The translations under genes and the position numbers were made by a program. Of a DNA stretch of 64,000 nucleotides, positions 50,926 through 59,735 are shown piece by piece; the stretch's first letter is position 1; each line of letters begins with the position of its first letter. The notes beneath the pieces were generated by a model that had not been told where the DNA came from, did no database searches, and saw nothing but the letters and a program-made list of their open reading frames with translations. The DNA is from Clostridia bacterium (GTDB lineage Bacteria; Bacillota; Clostridia; Christensenellales; Borkfalkiaceae). The stretch is taken from contig JAFTQO010000009.1 of assembly GCA_017462735.1 (NCBI GenBank), positions 1 through 64,000 of the forward strand, read 5' to 3'.

Positions 50926-52551
50926 TTAGTTTTCTTGTGCCGCCGCTTCTATAACCGATTCTACGGGAGTTTCTTCTCCTTCCGCATCGTTGATGGCTTC
51001 CATTTCGTCCCAAGTCTTTTCGTTTGCCTCTGCTTTTTCGCTCATGGCTTTGAGTTTCTTGTTCTTTTTGCAAAGGAAAGCAACGATAAAGCCTGTGGCA
51101 AGGACGAGCGCGCTAATTAGCCAACCGCCGATAATTTGCGCCCAAATAGGATAGTTTTCGTAGCCGCCGGGCGTCTTAAATAGCGCAATCAAGTTCCAGC
51201 CGAAGAAGAAGGTCAAGACGAGGGGAGAGAGAATCTTAACCGACGTCTCAAACCACCATCTAGGCATCTTATATTTCTTCGTATTTTTGTTGACCTCGTC
51301 GAGGACTTTTTTCGGTTTAAATACCCAGCCGACGAAGATACATTCTGCAATACCGATGAGGATAAGGTTGAAGGTATTTGCCCAGTTGTCGACGATATCC
51401 AGCCAGCCGATCCCTGCGCCTGTGATAAAGACGACGGAGATTGCCGCCATCACGAGTACGATGGAAATAGTCGCTTTCTTTTGCGGTATGCCGAACTTAT
51501 CGCTAAGGGCGCGAGAGACCCCTTCTGCGATAGAGAAAGCGGAGTCGATGGCAAGGGTAGACAAGGTGAGATAGAAGATGACGCCGAAGATAGCGTTAAC
51601 CCAGCCGATACTAGTAAATTGCACGATGGCTTGAGGGTATACGATGAAAGCGGTGGCGATGCCCGTTGTTGTCATTTCGCTCGCCATACCCGTACTGTAG
51701 ATGGTGGAGAAGAGTACGATACTGGAAAGGATGCTGATAAACAAATCGCCAAAGGCAATAATGAGCGTATCTACCGCGATGTTAGAGTCCTTAGGAAGAT
51801 AGGAGCCGTACACCATCATAATCGCCATCATAACGGACAGCGAGTAGAACACTTGCCCAAACGCGTCGATCCAAATATCGGGAGTGCCAAGCGCCGACAT
51901 ATCGGGTACGAACAAGTCGTGCATAGCCGCGCCGAGGTTGGGGTTGCCGATGAACCCTTTAATCATAAGGACTGCGAGCAAGACGACGGGGATAAATACC
52001 GTGTATTTGACGACTTTACCAACGCTGGCTGCGCCGTCTCTAATGCAATAATATACGAGCGCCCAAGCAACGACGAGGGCTATCAGCATAAGGACGGGGA
52101 TGTCGCCGCCTTCGCCAAAGAAGGAAACGCCCCCAGTCGTTTGCGCAACATCTTTTATGAAGAATTCGCCTGCCGCGTCGGTGTTGCCCGTCATCCCTGC
52201 AAAATTAAAAGAAGAGAAGACCATCGCAATAACCCACGCGAAGATAACGGTGTAGTAGCAACAAATAATAAAGCCGTTTGCTACCGCGCTCCAACCGACT
52301 TTTTCGCCGTGTTTATGGATGCCTTTTAAGGCTTTGGGTGCGCCGCCGCGCATACGACGACCGATGGCGATTTCCATCGCCAAAAGGGGAATGCCCATCA
52401 CGAGCATGGCAAGCATATATACCAATAAAAACGCACCGCCGCCGTGTTTTGCCACGAGCCCGGGAAAACGCCAACAGTTGCCAAGCCCTACGGCAGAACC
52501 GATTGCCGCAAGGATGAAGGTGAACCTGTTACTCCAACGTTGATCTGACAT
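50926..52551 (-). CDS. NSS family sodium-dependent transporter
   Basis: A 541-residue membrane protein of the neurotransmitter:sodium symporter family (LeuT fold, about 12 helices). The signature start RWSNRFTFILAAIGSAVGLG (about 5-24), NCWRFPGLVAKHGGGAFLL and MEIAIGRR (about 58-65) give the Na+ and substrate site. Likely imports an amino acid. The C-terminal tail of about 40 residues is acidic. Own promoter at 52579-52607. Confidence 0.95.
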   Translation of the reverse strand: MSDQRWSNRFTFILAAIGSAVGLGNCWRFPGLVAKHGGGAFLLVYMLAMLVMGIPLLAMEIAIGRRMRGGAPKALKGIHKHGEKVGWSAVANGFIICCYYTVIFAWVIAMVFSSFNFAGMTGNTDAAGEFFIKDVAQTTGGVSFFGEGGDIPVLMLIALVVAWALVYYCIRDGAASVGKVVKYTVFIPVVLLAVLMIKGFIGNPNLGAAMHDLFVPDMSALGTPDIWIDAFGQVFYSLSVMMAIMMVYGSYLPKDSNIAVDTLIIAFGDLFISILSSIVLFSTIYSTGMASEMTTTGIATAFIVYPQAIVQFTSIGWVNAIFGVIFYLTLSTLAIDSAFSIAEGVSRALSDKFGIPQKKATISIVLVMAAISVVFITGAGIGWLDIVDNWANTFNLILIGIAECIFVGWVFKPKKVLDEVNKNTKKYKMPRWWFETSVKILSPLVLTFFFGWNLIALFKTPGGYENYPIWAQIIGGWLISALVLATGFIVAFLCKKNKKLKAMSEKAEANEKTWDEMEAINDAEGEETPVESVIEAAAQEN

Positions 52552-52578
52552 AAAAAGTCTCCTTGTATAATATGGAAT

Positions 52579-52607
52579 ATTTTAACTTATTTTCAAGGTT
52601 TTGTCAA
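52579..52607 (-). promoter_or_regulatory. Sigma-A promoter for the NSS transporter
   Basis: Minus strand: TTGACA, 17-bp spacer, TAAAAT. Confidence 0.82.
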
Positions 52608-52681
52608 GGTTTTTTGAGAAAAGGGTGAAGAAACGGTGAAGTTATTAAAAAGGTTAAAACTTTTCAGTTGCGTTAAGCCTG

Positions 52682-54010
52682 TTAATATCCGTATTTTTTC
52701 CGTTTCAAGACGAGGAAGAAAAGAGAGGCAATCAAACAGCCGAGTTCGGCAAACAGCGCGGCAAGCCAAATGCCGTCCAACGCCCAAAAAACGGGCAGTA
52801 AAAAGATAAACAGCACTTGCAGGGCAAAGGTACGTAGAAAAGAGACGATTGCAGACGCGCCACCGTCGTTAAGGGCGGTGAAGAAAGCGGAGGCGAAGAT
52901 ATTAAGTCCTGCTATCAGGTAGGAGAAACAGTATAGCGTAAATCCACGTACGGTCATATCGTGCATGGCGGAATTGCCGTGGGCGTACAGTGCCGCCAAA
53001 GGAGATGCGAGTAGTAGCGAGGCTAGGCAAAGCAAAATAGAACTGCCCCCTATGATAAACAGACTACGGTTGAGGAGCCCGTGCAGTTCGTCTTTGTGCT
53101 GCGCGCCGAAGTGATAAGAGATGACGGGCGCAACGCCCGTAGAATAGCCAAGAAAAATAGAGAGAAAAATAAATCCGACGCAAGAGATAGCGGCGTAGGC
53201 GTTTATCCCCAATTCTCCCGCCAATTTTTGCAGTTGATAGTTGTATAAAATGGTGACGAGCGAGACGGAGATATTCGTCATAAACTCCGAAAGACCGTTG
53301 GTGCAAGTTTTGAGGATAGCGCGTCCGTCCCACTTGGTTTTGCACAGGCGCAAGGGGCTGCTGTTGGCACGGGAAAAATAGAGAAGCGGGATAGCGCCGC
53401 CCACCACGTATCCGCAGACGGTGGCGACAGCCGCGCCGACGATTCCCCATTGAAACACGATAATGAACAGAGCGTCGAGGGCGATGTTGGTGCATCCTGC
53501 CGCTACGGAAAGCACTAAGCCGAGTTTGGGCTTTTCCGCCGCGACGAACAGGGAAATGAACTCAAATTGCATAACCGCCATAGGCAGGGCGCATAAAAAG
53601 ATAGTGCCGTAAGTGACGCAGTAGTCTTGCGTTGCTTTGTCGCTGGTCAAAAGGGAGGCGACGGGTCTCATCAAGGCAATGCCCAAAACAGTAAGGATGA
53701 GGCTGAAAGCGAGGGAAAAATAGACGAGCAGGGAAAAGATCTCGTTTGCTTTTTTGTTATCCCCCTCGCCCAAGGTTTTGGAGACGAGTGCACTACCGCC
53801 TGCGCCGAACATAAAACCGAACGCCCCAAGCAGGAAGAGGACGGGATAAATCAAATTAACGGCGGCAAAATGGGTAGAGCCCGTAAAATTGGCGACGAAA
53901 ACGCCGTCCACGGCGCCGTAAATACCCGTAAAAACCATCATAATAATAGACGGGAGAGTAAAGCGGAAAAGTTTTCTGTATCCAAAATGCTCGTGTAAAT
54001 GAATTGCCAT
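52682..54010 (-). CDS. MATE family efflux transporter
   Basis: A 442-residue, 12-helix transporter. The first repeat begins FRFTLPSIIMMVFTGIYGAV (about 16-35) with DGVFVANFTG, and the second at about residue 235. GAFGFMFGAGGSALVSKTLGEGDNKKA (in part, about 77-103) is the typical MATE loop. Exports cationic compounds or drugs with Na+ or H+; substrate unknown. AGGTGAG precedes the ATG. Monocistronic. Confidence 0.93.
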   Translation of the reverse strand: MAIHLHEHFGYRKLFRFTLPSIIMMVFTGIYGAVDGVFVANFTGSTHFAAVNLIYPVLFLLGAFGFMFGAGGSALVSKTLGEGDNKKANEIFSLLVYFSLAFSLILTVLGIALMRPVASLLTSDKATQDYCVTYGTIFLCALPMAVMQFEFISLFVAAEKPKLGLVLSVAAGCTNIALDALFIIVFQWGIVGAAVATVCGYVVGGAIPLLYFSRANSSPLRLCKTKWDGRAILKTCTNGLSEFMTNISVSLVTILYNYQLQKLAGELGINAYAAISCVGFIFLSIFLGYSTGVAPVISYHFGAQHKDELHGLLNRSLFIIGGSSILLCLASLLLASPLAALYAHGNSAMHDMTVRGFTLYCFSYLIAGLNIFASAFFTALNDGGASAIVSFLRTFALQVLFIFLLPVFWALDGIWLAALFAELGCLIASLFFLVLKRKKYGY

Positions 54011-54050
54011 AACTCACCTAAAAGTATTGTGCTAAAAGCGCACAAGTAGC

Positions 54051-54079
54051 ATTATACGGATTTTTAAGGACAATGTCAA
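54051..54079 (-). promoter_or_regulatory. Sigma-A promoter for the MATE transporter
   Basis: Minus strand: exact TTGACA, 17-bp spacer, exact TATAAT. It begins directly after the ger terminator. Confidence 0.9.
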
Positions 54080-54080
54080 C

Positions 54081-54110
54081 AAAAACACCCCCTAAAAAGG
54101 GGGGTGTTTT
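54081..54110 (-). terminator. Intrinsic terminator of the ger operon
   Basis: Stem AAAACACCCCC / GGGGGTGTTTT with a T run on the minus strand, beginning at the stop codon of the GerC-like gene. Confidence 0.88.
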
Positions 54111-55383
54111 AACGGATACCGCGGACGGCCACTTTGACGGAGAGTCCTACCTCTTGCAAGAGGGTGTCTTTTTTGTCCTCAAAATGTTCGTTTTCGTATT
54201 TTTGCAGTTTGTCTATGGCGTCGAAGAGGTCAAACCCTAAGGCGCGGCATTTTTCAAATAGGGCTCGTATGTCTTCTTCCAACTTTTTGGAGGCTTCTTG
54301 CAAGAGGGGCTTGGGAAAATCGCCTTCGTCAGCGGTGTCTGGTAAATCTTTTGCTTGCGAGGCGTCCGCGACCCCTGCCGTCAGCGCCAATTCGACGGTT
54401 AGTTTCGCCTCCTTGCCGACCTCCAATTTAACGCTGGGAGAGGAGCGTTTTATCGTCATCGTATACGTTTCCTGTCCGTAAGGCAGGGTGTAGGAAGCAA
54501 GTCGCAGTTGGTTTTTGACGAGGGCATATAAAAAAGATTCCTCTTTTGACAGTTTGCCGATGCGTTTGCCGTCTACGAATAAGGTCGTTTCGCTGGCGGA
54601 AAAGACTTTTTCGGGCTGGCTTTCTTGCCCGCTTTGACCGCCGCTTTTTTCACCGTTTTGTCCTGATTGTCCTGTTTGTCCACTGCTAGAACTTTCGCTT
54701 CCGCCACCTTGACCCTGTTCTTGAGGGGAGAGAGGCTCCGCTTTTACAAGAGGCAAAAATCCGCTTTTAGCCTCCCCGAAGTAGGATGCGGCAAAGAGCC
54801 GTAAGGTGTTGGGCAGGCTGGCGCCTACCCGTTCCGCATGGTTGGAAAGTACCTTTTCTATGGCAAGCGCCCCCGAGGCGTCGATAGGGGTTTGGGTGGA
54901 AAGTAGTTCTTCCGCTTTTCCGTCGCAGGCGGCAAGCAAGCATCCGTCCGTGATATATTCGTCTCGCAGGAAATATTCTAGACAATCAAAGACGTTTTCC
55001 TGCGTGGCGCTTTCGCCGAGGACGAGTAGCCTGCAAAAGACGAGTTTTGGGTACCAGCCCGTTTTTTCGTTAACCTTCTCTAAGGCCTGCGCCACCGTCT
55101 TGCCTTTCGTGACGACGTTGACCGTTTTCGACCCTTTTTCTCCTTGGGAAGAAGAGGCGCTGGGCACGGCGATTTGCGAAGTGATGGAGAAGCCCTCTTC
55201 CTCTTTGTCTATACCGATTGCCATGACGATAGCGCTCTGTTGGATATTGATTAAGTCGAAGTCGTTGGAAAAGAATAAAAACATCAAAAAAGCCACGACG
55301 ATAAGAAAATAACGGACGGCGTTTTTCGCGTGCGCGTTCTTGCCGCAAAAGAAGGCTTTGATTTTGGATAGCAACTCTTTCAT
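54109..55383 (-). CDS. GerC-like germinant-receptor subunit without lipobox
   Basis: A 424-residue Ger(x)C protein. A membrane helix at about 22-40 is followed by DLINIQQSAIVMAIGIDKEE, matching the family's start after the lipoprotein cysteine. The normal GCWD lipobox reads FFSNDFD, with no cysteine, so it is probably held by an uncleaved helix. Family regions continue: VTKGKTVAQALEKVNEKTG, FCRLLVLGESA and the C-terminal domain (about 290-424). A Gly/Ser/Gln-rich insert lies at about 230-265. GerC subunits act with GerA and GerB in germinant sensing. It overlaps the GerB gene by 4 bp (ATGA). Confidence 0.87.
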   Translation of the reverse strand: MKELLSKIKAFFCGKNAHAKNAVRYFLIVVAFLMFLFFSNDFDLINIQQSAIVMAIGIDKEEEGFSITSQIAVPSASSSQGEKGSKTVNVVTKGKTVAQALEKVNEKTGWYPKLVFCRLLVLGESATQENVFDCLEYFLRDEYITDGCLLAACDGKAEELLSTQTPIDASGALAIEKVLSNHAERVGASLPNTLRLFAASYFGEAKSGFLPLVKAEPLSPQEQGQGGGSESSSSGQTGQSGQNGEKSGGQSGQESQPEKVFSASETTLFVDGKRIGKLSKEESFLYALVKNQLRLASYTLPYGQETYTMTIKRSSPSVKLEVGKEAKLTVELALTAGVADASQAKDLPDTADEGDFPKPLLQEASKKLEEDIRALFEKCRALGFDLFDAIDKLQKYENEHFEDKKDTLLQEVGLSVKVAVRGIR

Positions 55384-56480
55384 TTCGTACCTGCCTTAGT
55401 CTTTTTTTTGATGAGAAGGAGGGGAAACAATAGGGGCAGTAGGTCGGCAAAAAGGAAAAACAGGGGGTACAGGTATTGACTGTACAGCGCATACACGGCG
55501 TCGTAGCGGCTATTAAAAAAGAGGACGAAGACGAACAGCCCTATATGCAGCACGGCGGAATACAACCCTTTTTTCTCTAAGTTCACCGCCTTGCAAAAGC
55601 AATCGACGGCAAGTTGCAAGGGAAGGCAGGCGTAAAAGAGATAGACGATAGAGAGGAGATATACCAAAATCAAGTCAATCCTGCCGACGACAGCCAAAGC
55701 GGGGAAGTACTGCGCGATTTTGGCAAAGGCGTAATGTTCTCTCGGGGAAAGGGTCGTGTAGACGGAATAAAAAAAGGCGAGGAAGAGTAAGGTAAAGAGG
55801 ACGCTTACGGCAAAGGCAACCCCCGCTTTTTTCGCCGCCCCCTTCTCATATTTATAACTGCCGAGCAGGGGTAACAAAAGGGCGCCGTCGGCAAAGTGCG
55901 GTTTGGTGACGGCGACGGCTTTTAAGGAACTTTTGAAAGGCTCCGAAAAGACGGGCAAAAGGGAAGAAAAGTCCCCTGAGCCAATCGACATCAATAAAAT
56001 ACCAGCGAAGGGCAAGAGGAATAAAAACAAGCACAAATCGGCGCTACGCCCTACGGCTTTGAAATTTTTAGTGCACAAAAACGCGCTCAGCAAAAAGAAG
56101 GGCGCAAAGGAAAAGGTGGTAGGCGCCGTATCGAAAAAGGCGGCGTAGGAAAATTTTTCGAGGTCGAGTAAGGGCAAAACGGCGGCGAACAGATAATAGG
56201 CGGTCAGCAAAAAATAGACGGCTTTCGCCACCCATTTGCCAAGGGCGTTTTCTATTAGTTGAAAGAGGGTTTTGTCCGTTTTGTAAGACAAAAACAAAAA
56301 AGCGGCAATCGACGCGCCCTGCAGTAACAGCGATAACAGCGCTGGGATAAGCAAATCCCCTTTGGCGGCGCTCGCTAAAAGCCTAGGCGCCTCTAAAAAA
56401 CGGGCTATCGGGAAGAGAAAAGCGATTAAAAAACACAGTTGACGGGTATTGACGGCGGGCAATTTATAGTCTTTGATCAC
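55380..56480 (-). CDS. GerB-like germinant-receptor permease subunit
   Basis: A 366-residue APC-type membrane protein with about ten helices. The start (NTRQLCFLIAFLFPIARFLE) and the LDLEKFSYAAFFDTAPTTF loop fit the spore germination GerAB/GerKB family, the subunit thought to recognise the germinant. GTG start at 56480 with AAGGAG upstream; it overlaps the GerA gene by 17 bp. Second gene of the operon. Confidence 0.88.
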   Translation of the reverse strand: MIKDYKLPAVNTRQLCFLIAFLFPIARFLEAPRLLASAAKGDLLIPALLSLLLQGASIAAFLFLSYKTDKTLFQLIENALGKWVAKAVYFLLTAYYLFAAVLPLLDLEKFSYAAFFDTAPTTFSFAPFFLLSAFLCTKNFKAVGRSADLCLFLFLLPFAGILLMSIGSGDFSSLLPVFSEPFKSSLKAVAVTKPHFADGALLLPLLGSYKYEKGAAKKAGVAFAVSVLFTLLFLAFFYSVYTTLSPREHYAFAKIAQYFPALAVVGRIDLILVYLLSIVYLFYACLPLQLAVDCFCKAVNLEKKGLYSAVLHIGLFVFVLFFNSRYDAVYALYSQYLYPLFFLFADLLPLLFPLLLIKKKTKAGTK

Positions 56481-58029
56481 GGCGTTCTCCTTTTTGCCTG
56501 GTGCGCAGGCGGGTTTTATTTTGTGGGCGGTAGATATTGGGGCGTTCGTCCAGTTGTTCCATTCCGTACTTGACGATTCCGTCCTTTAAATCGTGCTTCA
56601 CCAAGGGCGCAAACGGGGCGAGGGGCGGCATGCCGAAACTGTCGGCGGAGATGAGATAATATAAAGTAAACGCCGCGGCAAGGATGAGCCCAAAAGGTCC
56701 TAAACTGCCGGCGACAATTAAATACAACCACCGCAAAATACTTCCCGTTTCGACAAAATTAGGGGCGGTATACAGCCCGATGCCCGACAGGGCGACGATG
56801 ATGATGGTAGGCGTAGACAAAAAGCCCGCCGACACCGCTGCTTCACCTAACACCAACGCCCCCACGATGGACAGCGACGTGCCGACGTATTTCGGCATAC
56901 GGATACTCGCCTCTCGTAGCGTCTCGAAGATGAGCAGGACGACAAAAGTCTCCATACTCGGCGAAAAGGGGAGTTCCTGTCCCCCTTTTGCGATGGTCAG
57001 CGTCAGTCCCAACGGCAGCAACTGCATTTTAAACAGTTGCGTGCTTACGTAAAAGGCGGGTAAAAAGAGAGAAAACAGTACGGCAACGACCCGTAACAGC
57101 CGAAAAATCGTCGCCATAAACGGGGAGACGAAATAGTCCTCGCCGCTTTGAAAATCTTCGTTTAGCGAATAGGGCAAAGTCAAGGCTATCGGGGAGCCGT
57201 CGACGAGGACGCCCACCCGACCTTCGGCAAGTTTTGCGGCAAAGACGTCCGGTTTTTCCGTCGTGCCTACGCTTTTAAAAATGGAGTGCTTTCGCGGCGC
57301 AATCAGGGCGGTAACGTAGGAGGAATCTGGCAAGATATCGACGTCGATATGCTCTATCTTTTTTTGGAGGGCTTCCCTTAAGTCGGGGTTGCATATCCCG
57401 TCCAGATAGCATAGCCCAATGACCGTATCGCTCCGCTTTCCCGCGCGCAAAGTATCTATCCGCAAAGCAGGGCTTTTCAGCCTTTTCCTAAGCAAAGTGG
57501 CGTTGGTTTTAAAGTCTTCGATAAATCCTTCGCGAGGGCCTTTGACGGCGACGTCCGCAGGCGGCTCGCTAACGGTGCGGACGGGCAAAAATTTCGCCCC
57601 GATAATCAGCCCCGTTTGCACGCCGTCGGCAAGAAGCAGGGCGTTGCCGTCTAAAACTTCTTTGACGATTTCTTGCAGAGAAGTTTTTTCCTTGATTTCA
57701 GGAAAAAGGAGGTTTTGACGGAGGATTTTTAAACTCACCTCGCCCCTGCCCCCTGCATTTTGGCGTTTCTTGCCGCCCATTTGACCCTGTCCCGCCTCTT
57801 TTTCTTCGCTTGGGGTAGACGTGGAGTCGTCCTCTTTTAAACGGATAGAAGAGACGGGTCTTGCGATTAAGTCGCCAAGCAGTCCTTTATTGACCATACC
57901 GTCCGCGTATACGATGGCGCAGTCAACTCCGTCGGCGGAGCGAAAGGAAAAGGTTAAGACGTCTTCGGCGGGTAAAACCTCTTTGACGGCTTGTAAATTA
58001 GTTGATAAAGAATTTGATAATTTTTCCAC
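56464..58029 (-). CDS. GerA-like spore germination protein
   Basis: A protein of about 521 residues when started at the GTG at 58029, where the sequence begins to match the family (VEKLSNSLSTNLQAVKEVLP). An open frame extends to 58182 but has no site and overlaps trmN on the other strand. The N-terminal soluble domain holds a low-complexity insert (about 105-125). The core ends in IDVDILPDSSYVTALI and VGVLVDGSPIALTLPY, followed by four or five membrane segments (about 320-450) with the conserved PFSPSMETFVVLLIFETLREA. The C-terminus is basic. GerA subunits form the channel of germinant receptors. No sigma-G promoter was found with confidence. Confidence 0.87.
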   Translation of the reverse strand: MEKLSNSLSTNLQAVKEVLPAEDVLTFSFRSADGVDCAIVYADGMVNKGLLGDLIARPVSSIRLKEDDSTSTPSEEKEAGQGQMGGKKRQNAGGRGEVSLKILRQNLLFPEIKEKTSLQEIVKEVLDGNALLLADGVQTGLIIGAKFLPVRTVSEPPADVAVKGPREGFIEDFKTNATLLRKRLKSPALRIDTLRAGKRSDTVIGLCYLDGICNPDLREALQKKIEHIDVDILPDSSYVTALIAPRKHSIFKSVGTTEKPDVFAAKLAEGRVGVLVDGSPIALTLPYSLNEDFQSGEDYFVSPFMATIFRLLRVVAVLFSLFLPAFYVSTQLFKMQLLPLGLTLTIAKGGQELPFSPSMETFVVLLIFETLREASIRMPKYVGTSLSIVGALVLGEAAVSAGFLSTPTIIIVALSGIGLYTAPNFVETGSILRWLYLIVAGSLGPFGLILAAAFTLYYLISADSFGMPPLAPFAPLVKHDLKDGIVKYGMEQLDERPNIYRPQNKTRLRTRQKGERRDQRL

Positions 58030-58072
58030 GTAGGCAGTATGAGGTAAAGGCGGGGGAAGTATGCGTACACGG

Positions 58073-58101
58073 TTGACAAAACAGGAAAAAATTGTTATAC
58101 T
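58073..58101 (+). promoter_or_regulatory. Sigma-A promoter for trmN
   Basis: Exact TTGACA at 58073-58078, 17-bp spacer, TATACT at 58096-58101. Confidence 0.85.
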
Positions 58102-58117
58102 AAAAAGGAGGTGAAAG

Positions 58118-58819
58118 ATGCAAAGAGAAACGCCTTTGGGTGAGTATGAAAAATGGGAAGATATGTTAATCGACGGGCTCAAAGTCGCGCAGGACGAAAG
58201 ACTGTACCGCTTTACGTCCGATTCCGTTTTGCTCTCTAAATTCGCGCAGGCGAAAAACGGGGACTACGTCGCGGATTTTTGCGCGGGTAGCGGGATTGTC
58301 GGCTTGCATTTTTACGCCCTCAACCGCCACGAAAAAAAGGGACTGAAAGTCGTCCTGTTCGAGATGCAATCCCCTTTGTACGAGTTGTCTAAAAAAAGCA
58401 TTTTATATAACGGCTTTGAAGAGGCTTTTAAGGCAGAAAACTGTAAAATACAAGAGATTTCGCCCAACTATCACGAAAAATTTTCGCTGATTCTTTGCAA
58501 TCCGCCGTATGAAACGGGCGGTTTTGACAACGAAAGTTACGAAAAGGCGGTTTGCCGCAAAGAAATTACCGTAACTTTGGACGAAATTGCTTTGGCGGCG
58601 TCCAAAAACCTCAAATACGGCGGTAGATTTGCCCTCATCAATCGCGCCGACAGGCTGGCTGAGGTGTGTTACACCCTCAAAAAGTACGGGTTGGAAGTGA
58701 AAAAACTGCAATTCGTTGCAGGAAAAACGGGGGCAAAACCTTATCTTTTGATGGTGGAAGCGGTCAAAGGCGGGAAGCCGACTTGTGAAATTTTGCCCAC
58801 GCTCGTCAACGAAAAATAA
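58118..58819 (+). CDS. tRNA1(Val) A37 N6-methyltransferase-like protein (YabB)
   Basis: A 233-residue SAM-dependent enzyme. Motif I is ADFCAGSGIVGL (about 48-59), and the N6-adenine catalytic motif is ILCNPPYETGG (about 126-136). TSDSVLLSKFA near 34-44 is typical of TrmN6/YabB proteins. AAAAGGAGGTG precedes the ATG. rsmI follows, as yabB and yabC do in B. subtilis, with yazA between them missing here. The GIY-YIG gene yazA is not in the 57-bp gap. Confidence 0.9.
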   Translation: MQRETPLGEYEKWEDMLIDGLKVAQDERLYRFTSDSVLLSKFAQAKNGDYVADFCAGSGIVGLHFYALNRHEKKGLKVVLFEMQSPLYELSKKSILYNGFEEAFKAENCKIQEISPNYHEKFSLILCNPPYETGGFDNESYEKAVCRKEITVTLDEIALAASKNLKYGGRFALINRADRLAEVCYTLKKYGLEVKKLQFVAGKTGAKPYLLMVEAVKGGKPTCEILPTLVNEK

Positions 58820-58827
58820 GGTTATCG

Positions 58828-58843
58828 AGTTTCACGTTAAACA
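58828..58843. other. parS-like site
   Basis: AGTTTCACGTTAAACA matches the parS consensus TGTTTCACGTGAAACA at 14 of 16 positions. It lies in the gap between trmN and rsmI. Two mismatches, in positions 1 and 11, make binding uncertain. Confidence 0.5.
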
Positions 58844-58876
58844 ATTCTCAAAAAAATCAGGGAGAAATAAGAAAAA

Positions 58877-59680
58877 ATGGTCAGTTTTGTCGCGACGCCC
58901 ATAGGGAACTTGCAAGACGTCACTTTTCGGGCGATACAGACGTTAAAGGAGGCGGACGTCGTTTTTTGCGAAGATACCCGTCACACTCTCAAACTGTTAA
59001 ACGCATACGAAATCAAAAAGCCGCTTTTCGCCTGTCATAAATTCAACGAAAGGGAAGCGGCGGAAAAAATAGCAGATTTTGCGGCGGAGGGGAAGGCGGT
59101 TGCGATAGTCAGCGATGCGGGGATGCCCGTCGTTAGCGACCCGGGCAACACCGTCTGCAAGATTTTGCGAGAAAAAGGGATAAATTACACGATAATTCCC
59201 GGTGCGTGCGCGTGCGTTGCGGCGCTCGTGCTGTCTGCGTTGGACGCGGGGCGATTTACCTTTATCGGTTTTTTGCCGGAAAAGACGGGAGAAAAGAAAG
59301 CCTTTTTGGAAAAGTTTGTCTCTTTGCAGACGACGTTGATTTTCCATAGCGCGCCGCAGGATATAGACAAAGACGTGAAAGCGATGTACGAGGTCTTTGG
59401 GGAAAGACGGGCTTGCGCGGTACGTGAAATCACGAAAATACACGAAGAAAGTATCCCGTTTATGCTCTCAACGGGGCTTGAAGGCGAAAAACGGGGGGAA
59501 TACGTTTTAGTCGTCGAAGGGGCGGAAGAAAAAGAAAACGTCCTCAACGCGTTGAGCGAGAAGGAGCATATTCAGGCGTATATGGCGCAGGGGTACGACA
59601 AAAAGGAGGCGCTTAAACTTGCCGCAAAGGACAGAGGGGTATCCAAATCGGCGCTGTATCCTTTTGCAATTGATTTATAA
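58877..59680 (+). CDS. rsmI: 16S rRNA (cytidine1402-2'-O)-methyltransferase RsmI
   Basis: A 267-residue tetrapyrrole methylase-fold enzyme. Motifs: VATPIGNLQDVTFRAI (about 4-19), CEDTRHTLKLLN (about 33-44) and SDAGMPVVSDPGN (about 74-86), with RFTFIGFLPEKTG near 122-134. It 2'-O-methylates C1402 in the ribosomal decoding centre. Length slightly under the usual 275-290. An AGGGAG site lies 12 bp upstream. Confidence 0.95.
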   Translation: MVSFVATPIGNLQDVTFRAIQTLKEADVVFCEDTRHTLKLLNAYEIKKPLFACHKFNEREAAEKIADFAAEGKAVAIVSDAGMPVVSDPGNTVCKILREKGINYTIIPGACACVAALVLSALDAGRFTFIGFLPEKTGEKKAFLEKFVSLQTTLIFHSAPQDIDKDVKAMYEVFGERRACAVREITKIHEESIPFMLSTGLEGEKRGEYVLVVEGAEEKENVLNALSEKEHIQAYMAQGYDKKEALKLAAKDRGVSKSALYPFAIDL

Positions 59681-59735
59681 ATTGTTTCAAAAGGAAAAAA
59701 ATCGGGTATATTAGTATAAAAGGAGTGTACCAGGT

